The notes under the pieces were generated by a model. It ran no database searches. It saw only the letters and a program-made list of their open reading frames with translations, and was not told the DNA's origin. From CAWCLK01 sp963796225 (lineage in GTDB: Bacteria; Actinomycetota; Nitriliruptoria; Nitriliruptorales; Nitriliruptoraceae): a DNA stretch of 64,000 nucleotides. Of this stretch, positions 48,652-58,059 are shown one piece after another; positions within the stretch are counted from its first letter, which is position 1, and each line of letters opens with the position of its first letter. The DNA lies in assembly GCA_963796225.1 (NCBI GenBank), contig CAWCLK010000010.1:1-64000 (forward strand), in the 5' to 3' direction. A program made the translations under genes and the position numbers.

Positions 48652-48969
48652 GCCCGACGACGAGGCGTCACGGTCGGAGCGCCGCCGAGGTCCCCGCAGG
48701 GCGTCGAGCCGCAGCTCCTCGGTGTCGGCGCGCGGGAACACCTCGCGCGGCATCCGCTGCTCGAACTGCCGGACGCGGTGTGAGCCGAACCGGTCGCGCA
48801 GCCAGACCCGGACCCGGGAGATGACGCGCCGTCCCCAGTCCGACTGGGACAGGATCAGCGCCAGCCCGATCGCGATGACCAGCAGGCCGGGACCGGGCAC
48901 GACCAGCATGACGATCCCTGCCGCCACGAGGACGACGCCCAGCACGATCTTGGCCAGCATCTCGAGCAC
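48634..48969 (-). CDS. Small membrane protein of the PGPG family
   Basis: The 111-residue product has a helical hairpin IVLGVVLVAAGIVMLVVPGPGLLVIAIGLALIL centred on VPGPGLL, which I recall from a family of putative transmembrane proteins. A basic amphipathic helix (WGRRVISRVRVWLRDRFG) and an acidic, Ser-rich tail follow. The GTG at 48969 has AGGAG at a good distance; an ATG at 48960 is an alternative. Function is unknown. Confidence 0.72.
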   Translation of the reverse strand: MLEMLAKIVLGVVLVAAGIVMLVVPGPGLLVIAIGLALILSQSDWGRRVISRVRVWLRDRFGSHRVRQFEQRMPREVFPRADTEELRLDALRGPRRRSDRDASSSGSADDG

Positions 48970-49053
48970 CGCCCGGCTCCTTCACGGTGCGTTCGCTGGA
49001 GCCAGTGTGGGGCATCGCTCGCCGACGGGCCACTGTTCGGTCGGTCCGAGCGG

Positions 49054-51267
49054 TCACGATCCCGGGATCGACCCGTACACCCAGACCCGTTCGCCCAAGG
49101 GCATCAGGTCCTGCTCCCAGATGAAGTTCATCGCGGCATAGGTGACGCGCACGCACCCGTGCGAGGCCGGGTAGCCGGGCACGCTGGTCGCCCCGTGCAC
49201 GGCGATGCCACGTCCGCACTGGAAGTACTTGGGGCGCCACAGGAACCCGAGCGAGGACTCTCGGAGCTCGTCGCGCTCGTAGCAGACGTCGAAGGTGCCC
49301 GTCGGCGTGACCGCCGTGCCGGAGCCACCCTCCTCGTCGTAGGGGATCTCGCTGCCCGTGGAGGTGTTCAGCGTCCAGCGGGCTGTGCCGTCCTCGGCGA
49401 ACATGATGATCTGGCGGGACTTGTCGATCTCGATGTGGGTCCCGGCGCTGGTGTCGGCGGGGACGGGGCGCGAGGCGACGGCCAGGCGGCGCTGGGTGGT
49501 GTCGTCGGCGGTCCCGGTGATCGGCAGGCGCTCGTACTTCTGGAAGGCCATGACCGCCTGGGTGGTCAGCGAGCCGAACTCGCCGTCCGGGGTGCCGAGC
49601 CAGTAGCCGAGGGCCACGAGGCGTTCCTGGATGGCGCGCACGCCTGCGCCCTGGTCGCCGCTGGAGACCGAGACCTTGCGGTAGGTCCAGGTCCGGTCCA
49701 CGTGGGTCCATCCCTGCTCGTCCCGCACGGCACCCACCACCCGCACGGGGTAGGGCTGGCCGTAGGCGGCGTCGGTCATCAGGGCACCCACGGAGAGCAC
49801 GAGGGTGTCGGCGAAGTCGCCGGTGCCGGCGCGGGTCGGGACCTCACGACCGTCGAACAGGACCGAGATCGACGTCCTGGCCATGTCGATCGGGCCGCTG
49901 AGCTTCAGCGTGAGCTGGTCGAGCGAGTGCAGCTCGGTCGTGACGTCGGGCAGCTCCTGCAGGACGGCCGGACCACGGTCGCGAACCGCTGCGCGGGCCT
50001 CCGCGACGACGCCGTCGGCGACGGCCACCGCCCCGCCGTAGACCCGCAGCTGCGAGGGCGCGAGGCCCCCGAGGGCGGCCCGGGTGGGCCGCGCGAGGCT
50101 GTGGGCCGGGGTCAGGAGCAGGCCCGTGCCCTGGCGGGCGGCGTCGAGGGCGCCCACGAGGGCGTCCGGGAAGGTCTGGCCGCTGGCGAGGCCGACGGTC
50201 GAGGTGTCGAGGTCGTAGGCGGCGACGATGCGGCGCGCCGTGGCGTAGCGGTCCGCCCCGGCGAGCTGGCGGACGTCACCGACGATCCCGTCGACCTGGT
50301 CGACGACGGCCGGCGACACGACCACGTCGCCACCGACGACGGTGGCGGCGTCGAGACCCTGCAGGGCACGGCGGGTCGCGTCCGGCAGCGCATCGCGGTC
50401 GGTCAGCAGGATGGGCTCACCGCGCTGGGCGGCCGGAGCCGCAGCGGCGAGGGCGTCGGGGAACGAGGTGCCGGACGCGACGACCGCGGACGTGTACGCC
50501 GGGAGCAGCTCGGCCACGGCGGCCGCGGTGTCGTAGCGGGTCGCGCCCGCGTGGCGCTCGACCCGCAGGTCGAGGTCGCGGACCGCGTCGGCCACGGCCG
50601 GCGCGAGGGCCGCCGACCCGCCGAGCAGGTGCACGGTCCCGCCCGGCTGGACGAGGTCGCGCAGCGCGTCGGCGGTCACCGACGGCAGCGAGGTCGGCGT
50701 GGACAGCAGCAGCGGCCCCTGCAGGTGGTGGGCGAGCGGCACACCCGCCAGCGCGTCGGCGTGCTCGTCGCCGCGCGCCAGGACCGCGGCGGCAGCGGGC
50801 TGGTCGCCCGCGCCCCGGCGTGCGATGGCCGCCGCCGTGGCATACCGGTCGGGGCCCTCGAGGCGGGTCAGGCCCACGCCCGTCGCGGACACCCGCCAGG
50901 TGCGTTCCGAGGGGGTCCCGTCCCGCGCGACGAAGCGCATGCGGACGACGTGCTCACCGGCGTCGAGTCGGGGGCGGGCCTCCACGCGTGCTGCGGTGTC
51001 GTTCGAGTCGATGATGGACGTCGAGACGGCCGCGCCGTCGACCTCGACCTGGGCGGACTGCACGCCGGTGGGGGCCGTCGCCGTCCCGGCGATCCGGACG
51101 GTGCCGGCGGGGACGACCGCCCCGGTGGCAGGGACGACGTCCCAGATGGCCGGCCACGGTCGAGGCGTCGCGGCCTCGGCGGCGGTCGGCGGCGCCACGA
51201 CGACGAGCAGGCTGGCCAGCAGCGCCGCCGCCAGCAGGGCGACGGCGGAAGGGCGGACACGGGACAC
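49054..51267 (-). CDS. Secreted L,D-transpeptidase with cell-wall-binding repeats and a peptidoglycan-binding domain
   Basis: The 737-residue protein has a signal peptide (RVRPSAVALLAAALLASLLVVVAPPTAAEA) and an Ig-like region. Three cell-wall-binding-repeat-2 units follow (LEGPDRYATAAAIARR, HAGATRYDTAAAVAE, LAGADRYATARRIVA), then a second beta-rich part and a PG_binding_1 domain (GAGVRAIQERLVALGYW...FGSLTTQAVMAFQKYE). The C-terminal YkuD L,D-transpeptidase domain has the catalytic SHGCVR in HGATSVPGYPASHGCVRVT. It would form 3-3 cross-links or attach proteins to peptidoglycan. The GTG at 51267 follows GAAAGG. The gene is intact. Confidence 0.92.
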   Translation of the reverse strand: MSRVRPSAVALLAAALLASLLVVVAPPTAAEAATPRPWPAIWDVVPATGAVVPAGTVRIAGTATAPTGVQSAQVEVDGAAVSTSIIDSNDTAARVEARPRLDAGEHVVRMRFVARDGTPSERTWRVSATGVGLTRLEGPDRYATAAAIARRGAGDQPAAAAVLARGDEHADALAGVPLAHHLQGPLLLSTPTSLPSVTADALRDLVQPGGTVHLLGGSAALAPAVADAVRDLDLRVERHAGATRYDTAAAVAELLPAYTSAVVASGTSFPDALAAAAPAAQRGEPILLTDRDALPDATRRALQGLDAATVVGGDVVVSPAVVDQVDGIVGDVRQLAGADRYATARRIVAAYDLDTSTVGLASGQTFPDALVGALDAARQGTGLLLTPAHSLARPTRAALGGLAPSQLRVYGGAVAVADGVVAEARAAVRDRGPAVLQELPDVTTELHSLDQLTLKLSGPIDMARTSISVLFDGREVPTRAGTGDFADTLVLSVGALMTDAAYGQPYPVRVVGAVRDEQGWTHVDRTWTYRKVSVSSGDQGAGVRAIQERLVALGYWLGTPDGEFGSLTTQAVMAFQKYERLPITGTADDTTQRRLAVASRPVPADTSAGTHIEIDKSRQIIMFAEDGTARWTLNTSTGSEIPYDEEGGSGTAVTPTGTFDVCYERDELRESSLGFLWRPKYFQCGRGIAVHGATSVPGYPASHGCVRVTYAAMNFIWEQDLMPLGERVWVYGSIPGS

Positions 51268-51366
51268 GCAGGGACCTTTCGAGATGGCATGCGACAGCGC
51301 GCGGCGATCGCTGCCCCAGGGACCGCGAGCGGAGGGTACGACACGCGGACCGGAATGCGAGCGCAC

Positions 51367-53140
51367 TCACTGGTAGCTGACGTACTCCACCGTGGGGTGC
51401 AGGCCGAGCACGTCCGCCGGGGCGAACATGTCGGGATCCTCGTCGTAGAAGAGCTTGAAGCCGTGATGCCAGGGCCCGGCGTCGCGGGTGAGCGCTGCCC
51501 AGGTCGACAGCTTGGCCGCACGGCTGCCCTGGCCGTCCATCTGGACCAGCGTCGCCAGCTCGGGGCGCAGCACGAGCTGGTCCCGGTTCGTGACCATCCG
51601 GAGCTGGAACTGGTGGATCACGAACAGCTTCTGGGGCAGGCCGGCCTCCCGCGTGAGGTCCGCCAGCCACGCGGACACGGCGTTGACCTCGCTGGCGTCC
51701 ACGCTGCCGACCTGCTCGAGGTGGCGCTGGTCGGGCTCCAGACCGCCACTCGGGGTCGAGGGCCAGCCCCACGTCGGGTTCGCGCAGCAGGTCCTCGTAC
51801 CGGCGGGCATCGGTGAGGAAGTCGGTCCGGCCCGGCTGCAGGTCGAGCAACAGGTACGCCCCGGCGGCCCGGGCAGCGTCGAGCCATGGCTGGATCTCCG
51901 CCCGGGTGCTGGGGTCGGAGTAGTCGCCGTCGGGGCCCGCGCCCGAGGTGGCCAGCGAGACGATCAGCTCGAAGGTCGGCAGCACGTCACGTCCGTCGGC
52001 CCCGTACGGCGCGGCCACCGGGGCCAGGCGTGCCGCGGCCTGGTCGGGTGGTTGCTCCCCGAGCACCCCGAGGGACGGGGAGCCGTGGTGGCCGTACAGG
52101 GCGACGAGGCGGTGCTGGGGGAACAGCGCGCTCCCGCCGCGTGGCAGCGTGGGACCGTGCACGACGACGGGGAGCTGCCAGGAGATGGCGGGGGCGACGG
52201 CGTCGGGGCCGCCCAGCACGACCGCCCGCTCGGGGGCCCAGGCGCGCAGCAGGTCGGTGGCGGGGCGGGTGGACCACGGGTCGGTGCCGTCGAGGAGGAC
52301 GAGCACGCCTCCGGTGGCCGCGATCGCCGGCGCGGCCGCCAGGCTGTCGGGCAGGGTGCGCCCCGTCGCGATCCAGGGCCGGGTCGTGTCGGCACCCGCG
52401 TGCACGGCATCGGCGGTCACGGCTGCGGCCGTCGCGTACCGGTCGGCACCAGCGCGCCGGACCACGCGCCGTCCCGGCGCCGTCAGCGCCTCGTCGACGG
52501 ACGGTGCGACGACCGCGGGACCACCGACGACCCGCACCTCGGTCACGCCCAGCTCGTCCAGCACCGGCACGAGCCGCTGCGGGCGGGACCCGACCAGCAG
52601 CACCGGGGCGCCCAGCTGGGACGCGGCCGCGCCGGCGGCCAGCGCGTCGACGGGCCCGGCGATGCCTGCCACGTAGGCGATCGGGGACGGCCCGACCCGC
52701 CGGGCGATGCGCAGGGCCGTCTGCACGCGGTCCTGCCCCTCGACACGCGTGACGGTGCGCGCCCCGACCTCGGACGCGACGGCCGGGGACAGGGCCTGCT
52801 CACCGCCGAGGAGGACGACCTCCTCGGCGCCGAGGCGGTCGAGCTCGCCGCGGACGACGTCCGGCACCCCGTCGGTCGGGACCAGCAGGAGCGGGGCTGC
52901 GAGGTGTGCCGCCAGCGGCGCCCCGGCCAACGCGTCCGCGGGGTCGTCGGCCCGCGCGAGCACGACGGTGGTGGCGCGGTCGAAGCTGGCGCGGGACACG
53001 GCGACGGCCGTCTCGAGACGCGTCGCCCCGGCCAGCCGCCGCACGGTGGGGCCGTCGGTCTGCGCCGCGACGGGGCGGGCCAGTCCGGCCGCCAGCAGGG
53101 CCACGGCGACCAGCGCGCCCCGCCACCGTCGGCGCGTCAC
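51367..53140 (-). CDS. Secreted protein with cell-wall-binding repeats and a C-terminal barrel-like domain (one frameshift)
   Basis: A signal peptide (RWRGALVAVALLAAGLARPVAAQ) is followed by three cell-wall-binding-repeat-2 units (LAGATRLETAVAVSR, VEGQDRVQTALRIAR, RAGADRYATAAAVTA). The C-terminal 250 residues (starting RLVALYGHHGSPSLGVLGEQ, with LLLDLQPGRTDF, LALDPEW, LFVIHQFQ and HGFKLFYDED) look like a TIM-barrel hydrolase with conserved acidic residues at strand ends. I do not know the family. The frame changes near 51745; the corrected length is 590 residues. The GTG start overlaps the DUF3097 stop by four bases. Confidence 0.78.
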
Positions 53141-53948
53141 GCGGCCGGCTCCGTGAGGAAGTCGAGCAGCCGCTCGACGGCGCCCACCAGGGAGCGGTCG
53201 AGGTCGGTGTAGGTGCCGACCGCGGCGAGGATGCGGGACCACAGGGCCCCGGGTTCGTCCTCGCCGAGCGCGGCACACACCCCTTCCTTCCACGGTCGGC
53301 CCCTTGGGCACGTCGGGCCACGCGTCCAGCCCCATGACCTCGGGCCGCACGGCCGCCCAGACGTCGACGAACGGGTGCCCGGTCACCAGCACGTGCGGGT
53401 GGTCGACCGCGGCCACGACCCGCGACTCCTTCGACCCGGGCACGAGGTGGTCCACCAGCACCCCCATGCGCCGCCCCGGGCCGGGCGCGAACCCCCGCAC
53501 CACGTCGGCTGAGGTCGTCGACCCCCTCCAGGATCTCCACCACGATCCCCTCCACGCGCAGGTCGTCGCCCCAGATCTTCTCGAGCAGCTCCGCGTCGTG
53601 CCTGCCCTCGACGAAGATCCGTGAGGCCTGCGCCTGGCGCGCCGACGTCCGCACCGCGACGGAGCCCGAGGCGGTCGTCGACGGGGTCGTCGGGCCGGCG
53701 TCGGGGCGACGGGGGATGCGAACACGCACGAGGCGGTCGTCGAGCATGAAGCCGGCGTCGCGCGTGTCGAAGGCGCGTTCCCGCTGCCGGCGGTCCCGCA
53801 GCACGACGGCGTGGCCACGGACCGCGACGACCTCGCCGACGAACGAGTCACCGAGCGCCTCGAGCACCATCCCGCGGCGGAGCGTGACCTCGGGGACCTC
53901 ACGGCGGTGTCGCGGGTCGTCGTCGATGACGTCACGTCCGTACCGCAC
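53137..53948 (-). CDS. DUF3097 family protein (two frameshifts)
   Basis: The N-terminus VRYGRDVIDDDPRHRREVPEVTLRRGMVLE, the middle ASRIFVEGRHDAELLEKIWGDDLRVEGIVVEILEGVDDL and the later GRRMGVLVDHLVPGSKESRV, VLVTGHPFVDVWAAVRP and WKEGVCAALGE match my memory of the actinobacterial DUF3097 proteins. The RIFVEGRHDAEL and LVDHLVPGSKE segments resemble a TOPRIM-type metal-binding fold. Frameshifts near 53513 and 53302 must be corrected to give 269 residues, the family's normal size. Function is unknown; a nucleic-acid role is only an inference from the TOPRIM likeness. Confidence 0.82.
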
Positions 53949-54083
53949 CGGGCAGGCCTTCCGGGTCGGGGCATCTCGCGGTGGGCGGACGCTACAGCGC
54001 GCGGGGCCTCCTGCACGGCAGGCGCGGCGGCGCCTCGGGGGAGGTGGCAGACTCGGCGGTGACACCCACGCCCGGGAGCCGGC

Positions 54084-56297
54084 ATGTCGACGACCGCCCT
54101 GCGAACCTGTCCGCTGTGCGAGGCGACCTGCGGGCTCGTGCTCGAGCTCGACGACGGCCACGTCACGCGGGTCACGGGCGACCCCGAGCACCCCCTCAGC
54201 CGCGGCTACATCTGCCCCAAGGGTGCCGCGCTCGGGCAGCTCGACCACGACCCCGACCGGCTGACCCGGCCGCGCATCCGCGAGGGCGAGCGGTGGCGGG
54301 AGGTCGACTGGGACGAGGCGTTCGCGTACGTCGACGAGCGCCTGGCCGCGGTCGACGAGCAGCACGGACGGTCGTCGGTCGGCATGTACCTGGGCAACCC
54401 CAACGTCCACACCCTCGCCGGGCAGCTGTACGGCCGGGTGTTCCGCCAGGCCCTGCGGCCGGGCGTGTTCACGACGGCCAGCACGGTCGACCAGATGCCC
54501 AAGCACCGCAGCTCGGCCGAGCTGTTCGGCGACCCGCTCGCCGTGCCCGTGCCCGACATCGACCGCACCGACCTGCTCGTGGTCATCGGTGGCAACCCGC
54601 TGATGTCGAACGGCTCGATGTGGACCGTGCCCGACGTCCCCCAGCGGCTGAAGGACCTGCGCCGACGGGGCGGACGGCTCGTCGTGGTCGATCCCCGCCG
54701 CTCCCGCACGGCGGCTCGCGCGGACGACCACCTCGCGATCCGGCCGGGGACCGACGCGCTGCTGCTCGCCGCGCTGGCCCACACGCTCGTGGACGAGGAC
54801 CTGGCCGACCTCGGCGACCTCGCACCCCACGTCGCGGGGCTGGAGCAGGTGCACGACGCCGTGGCCGCGTTCAGCCCCGAGGCCGTCGCCGGTGCCTGCG
54901 GGCTGGACGCCGGGACGATCCGTGCGCTGGCCCGCGACCTGGCCGCCGCGGACCACGCGGTGGTGTACGGCCGCATCGGGACGACCACGACGCCCCACGG
55001 CACGCTGGCCAGCTGGCTGGTCGACGTCTGCAACGTCCTCACCGGCAACCTCGACCGCCCGGGCGGGGCGATGTTCGCCCGTCCGTGGCACGAGGACCGC
55101 AGCGGTCGGCCACCACAGGGCTTCGGACGCTTCCACAGCCGCGTGTCGGGCCACGCGGAGGTCCTGGGCGAGTTCCCCGTGGCCGCCCTGGCCGAGGAGA
55201 TCGACACCCCGGGGGAGGGCCAGCTCCACGCCCTGGTGTGCGTGGCCGGCAACCCGGTGCTGTCCACGCCCGACGGGGCCCGCCTCGACGCGGCGCTCGC
55301 GTCGCTGGACCTGCTGGTGTGCGTGGACCCCTACGTGACGGCGACCTCGCGACGGGCGCACGTGATCCTGCCCCCACCGCCGGCACGCTTCCGCGGCCAT
55401 GCCGACATGGCCTTCGCCGCCCTCGCGATCCGCAACGTCCTGCACTACACGCCGCCGGCGCTGCCCCTGCCCGACGGGATGATGGCGGAGGAGGACATCC
55501 TCCTGCGACTGACCGCGATCGCCCAGGGGGCGGGACCCGACGTCGCCGCGGCCGACGCCGACGACCTCGTCGCGGCCGGGCTCGCGGGCCAGCTCGCGTC
55601 GCGCGCCACCGCTCGCACGGGCGACCGCGACGTGCCCGAGCTGCTCGCGGCCGTCGCGCCCCGCCGCGGTCCCGAGCGGCTGCTGGACCTGCTGCTGCGC
55701 TCCGGTCCCTACGGCGACGCCTTCGGGGACGATCCCGACGGCTGGTCGCTCGACCGGCTGGCCGACCATCCGCACGGCGTCGACCTGGGGCCACTGGAGC
55801 CCCGGGTCCCCGGCGTGCTGACGACCGCCAGCGGCAAGGTCGAGCTGGCGCCACCCGCGCTGCTGGACGACCTGCCGCGGCTGCACGAGCTGCTCGACAG
55901 CGCCGGGACCGCCTCCACGCTCCTGGTCGGCCGACGCCACCTGCGGACCAACAACTCGTGGATGCACAACCTGCCCATGCTGCGGGGCGGCGAGCTGTGC
56001 ACGCTGCAGGTGCACCCCGAGGACGCCACGACGTGGGGCCTGGGCGACGCGGGCCGTGCCCGCGTGTGGACGGACACCGGCAAGGTCGAGGTCACGGTCG
56101 AGGTGACCGAGGACATCCGCCCCGGCGTGGTGTCCCTGCCACACGGGTTCGGCCACGACCTCGACGGGATCGAGCAGACGATCGACGCCGGTGACGCCGG
56201 GGTCAACGTGAACCTGCTGATCGGGACGGCCACGATCGACCCGCTGTCGGGCACGGCCGGCCTGACCGCCGTGCCGGTGCAGGTGGAGCCCGCATGA
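54084..56297 (+). CDS. Molybdopterin-dependent oxidoreductase, formate-dehydrogenase/BisC-like
   Basis: The intact 737-residue protein begins with a 4Fe-4S motif of cysteines at residues 9, 12, 16 and 44 (CPLCEATC...YICPKG). It then has the molybdopterin-binding folds (DLLVVIGGNPLMSNGSMWT, RLVVVDPRRSRTA, VVYGRIGTTTTPHGT) and a C-terminal cofactor-binding domain (LLVGRRHLRTNNSWMHNLPML, VSLPHGFGH). There is no Tat signal, so it is probably cytoplasmic. The metal-ligand residue cannot be assigned with confidence. It overlaps moeA by four bases, and mobA follows, so the enzyme is co-expressed with its cofactor-making genes. No electron-transfer subunit is adjacent. The substrate is unknown. Confidence 0.88.
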   Translation: MSTTALRTCPLCEATCGLVLELDDGHVTRVTGDPEHPLSRGYICPKGAALGQLDHDPDRLTRPRIREGERWREVDWDEAFAYVDERLAAVDEQHGRSSVGMYLGNPNVHTLAGQLYGRVFRQALRPGVFTTASTVDQMPKHRSSAELFGDPLAVPVPDIDRTDLLVVIGGNPLMSNGSMWTVPDVPQRLKDLRRRGGRLVVVDPRRSRTAARADDHLAIRPGTDALLLAALAHTLVDEDLADLGDLAPHVAGLEQVHDAVAAFSPEAVAGACGLDAGTIRALARDLAAADHAVVYGRIGTTTTPHGTLASWLVDVCNVLTGNLDRPGGAMFARPWHEDRSGRPPQGFGRFHSRVSGHAEVLGEFPVAALAEEIDTPGEGQLHALVCVAGNPVLSTPDGARLDAALASLDLLVCVDPYVTATSRRAHVILPPPPARFRGHADMAFAALAIRNVLHYTPPALPLPDGMMAEEDILLRLTAIAQGAGPDVAAADADDLVAAGLAGQLASRATARTGDRDVPELLAAVAPRRGPERLLDLLLRSGPYGDAFGDDPDGWSLDRLADHPHGVDLGPLEPRVPGVLTTASGKVELAPPALLDDLPRLHELLDSAGTASTLLVGRRHLRTNNSWMHNLPMLRGGELCTLQVHPEDATTWGLGDAGRARVWTDTGKVEVTVEVTEDIRPGVVSLPHGFGHDLDGIEQTIDAGDAGVNVNLLIGTATIDPLSGTAGLTAVPVQVEPA

Positions 56298-57479
56298 CCG
56301 CCACCGCCCGGACCCCGGTGGCCGCCGTGCTCGCCGAGGTGCTCGAGGGCGTGGTGTCGTTGGCTCCCGTGCCCTGCGACCTGGCGGTCGCAGCGGGGCG
56401 GGTGCTGGCCACGGACGCGCGGTCGCCCTCGCCGCTGCCGCCCGAGGATCGTGCCGCCATGGACGGCGTCGCGGTGCGCGCCGCGGACCTCGCCGACGCC
56501 ACCGCCGCGGCCCCGGTCCGACTCGTCCTCGACGGCGCCAGCCTGGCGGGGCAGGGCGACCGGAGCGAGCTGCGCGCCGGCACGGCCCGCGAGATCGCCA
56601 CGGGCGCCCCACTGCCGGTCGGGGCCGACGCCATCGTCCGCGTGGAGGACCTGCGCCGCGACGGGGACGCGGTCGAGGTCGCCGCCCCGGTGCCCGTCGG
56701 CCACGACGTCCGCCCCGCCGGCCAGGACGCGCCGGCGGGGCACGTCCTCGTCGACGCCGGCCGGGTCCTGGACGCGGGGGCGCTGGCGGGACTGGCCGGC
56801 GCCGGGGTCGCGCAGGTCTGTGCCGTTCCCCGCCCCCGGGTGGCGGTGCTGCCGACCGGGGACGAGGTCGTGGCCGGTACCACCCCGGACGCCGTGGGGC
56901 CCATGCTCGTCCACGTCCTGGGGGCCGACGGTGCCGACGTCCGGGTCGCGGCACCGATCCGGGACGATCCCGACGCCCTCGCGGCCGGTGTCGCGGCACT
57001 GGCGGACGAGCACGACCTCGTGGTGACCGTCGGTGGGGTCTCGGTGGGGCCGCGGGACCACGCCGGGGACGTGGTGGACGGGCTCGCCGTGGGCCGCACC
57101 GTCTCGCTGGCGATGCGTCCCGGACGACCCTTCGCCTGGGGGCGCACGGCATCCGGGGTCACGCGTCATGTGCCTGCCCGGCACCCCGCTCGCAGCGCTG
57201 GCCGGGACGCTGCTGCTCGTCCGCCCCGTGGTGGCCCGCCTCGCCGGTCGCCCCGCGCCCCGCCCCGTCCGGCTCCCGCTCGCGACCTCGGTCGACGGCG
57301 ACCCCCGGCGTCGGTCGATGGTCCCTGCGGCCATCGTGGAGGGCCACGTCCGCCCCGTCCCCGGCCACGGCGCCGCCGACCTCGCCCGCCTCGCCGCCAC
57401 CTCGGCGCTGGTCGACCTGCCCCCGGGCACGGAGCGGTGCGCAGCGGGGGACACGGTGGACACCTGGGTCCTCCCGTGA
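56294..57479 (+). CDS. moeA: Molybdopterin molybdenumtransferase MoeA (one frameshift)
   Basis: MoeA inserts molybdate into adenylylated molybdopterin. The sequence has the N-terminal PLPPEDRAAMDGVAVRAADL, TGAPLPVGADAIVRVED, PAGQDAPAGHVLVDAG, then VAVLPTGDEVVAGT and VTVGGVSVGPRDH of the MPT-binding domain. The frame changes near 57155, before VMCLPGTPLAALAG; removing one base restores the end and gives 394 residues. Its ATG overlaps the oxidoreductase stop, and its own stop overlaps mobA. Confidence 0.92.
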
Positions 57480-58054
57480 CGCGCGGCCTCGACGTCGTCG
57501 TCCTGGCGGGCGGGGCGTCGCGCCGGATGGGACGTGACAAGGCCACGCTGCGCCTCGACGGGCAGCGCCTGGTCGACCGCGTGGTCGAGCGCCTCGCCCC
57601 GGTGGCCGGCCACGTCTGGGTGGCCCGGGGAGACCGTCCGCTCGGGCGCGACGACGAGCTGGCCGACGTGGCGGGGTGCACGGGGCCGCTGGCGGGCGTG
57701 CTGGCCGCCCTGCGCGTCACCGAGGCCGACCTGCTCGGGATCGTGCCGGTGGACGCCCCGCACCCCGCACCTGCCGTCGTGGACCGTCTCGCCGAGCTGT
57801 GCCGCCAGCAGGGGCGCGCCGCGACCGTGGCCATCGCCGACGGACACGTGCAGGCACTCCACGCGGTGATCGCGACGACCGCGACGCCGGCGATCGAGGC
57901 GCGCGTGGCCGCGGGGGAGCGGTCACCTCGACGCCTGCTGGCCTGGCTGGACGCCGCCCGGGTGGACGTCGACGGGTGGGGCGACCTCGGCGGCTCGGGA
58001 GCCTGGGTCGACGACTGGGACCGTCCCGAGGACCTGCCGCCGGACCTGCGCTGA
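57476..58054 (+). CDS. mobA: Molybdenum cofactor guanylyltransferase MobA
   Basis: The 192-residue product has the nucleotide-binding N-terminus DVVVLAGGASRRMGRDKATL and the metal-binding VPVDAPHPAP in place of the more usual PCDxP. It would convert Mo-molybdopterin to the guanine dinucleotide form used by oxidoreductases of the upstream type. The GTG start overlaps moeA by four bases. The gene is intact and converges with pepN five bases away. Confidence 0.9.
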   Translation: MTRGLDVVVLAGGASRRMGRDKATLRLDGQRLVDRVVERLAPVAGHVWVARGDRPLGRDDELADVAGCTGPLAGVLAALRVTEADLLGIVPVDAPHPAPAVVDRLAELCRQQGRAATVAIADGHVQALHAVIATTATPAIEARVAAGERSPRRLLAWLDAARVDVDGWGDLGGSGAWVDDWDRPEDLPPDLR

Positions 58055-58059
58055 GGGTG

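Noticed and set aside
52800..57152. Minus-strand frame of about 1450 codons across the molybdenum operon
   Set aside because: Its composition is Arg/Pro/Gly-rich with no domain, and it lies opposite clear oxidoreductase and moeA sequence. Only its last part is real DUF3097 coding sequence.
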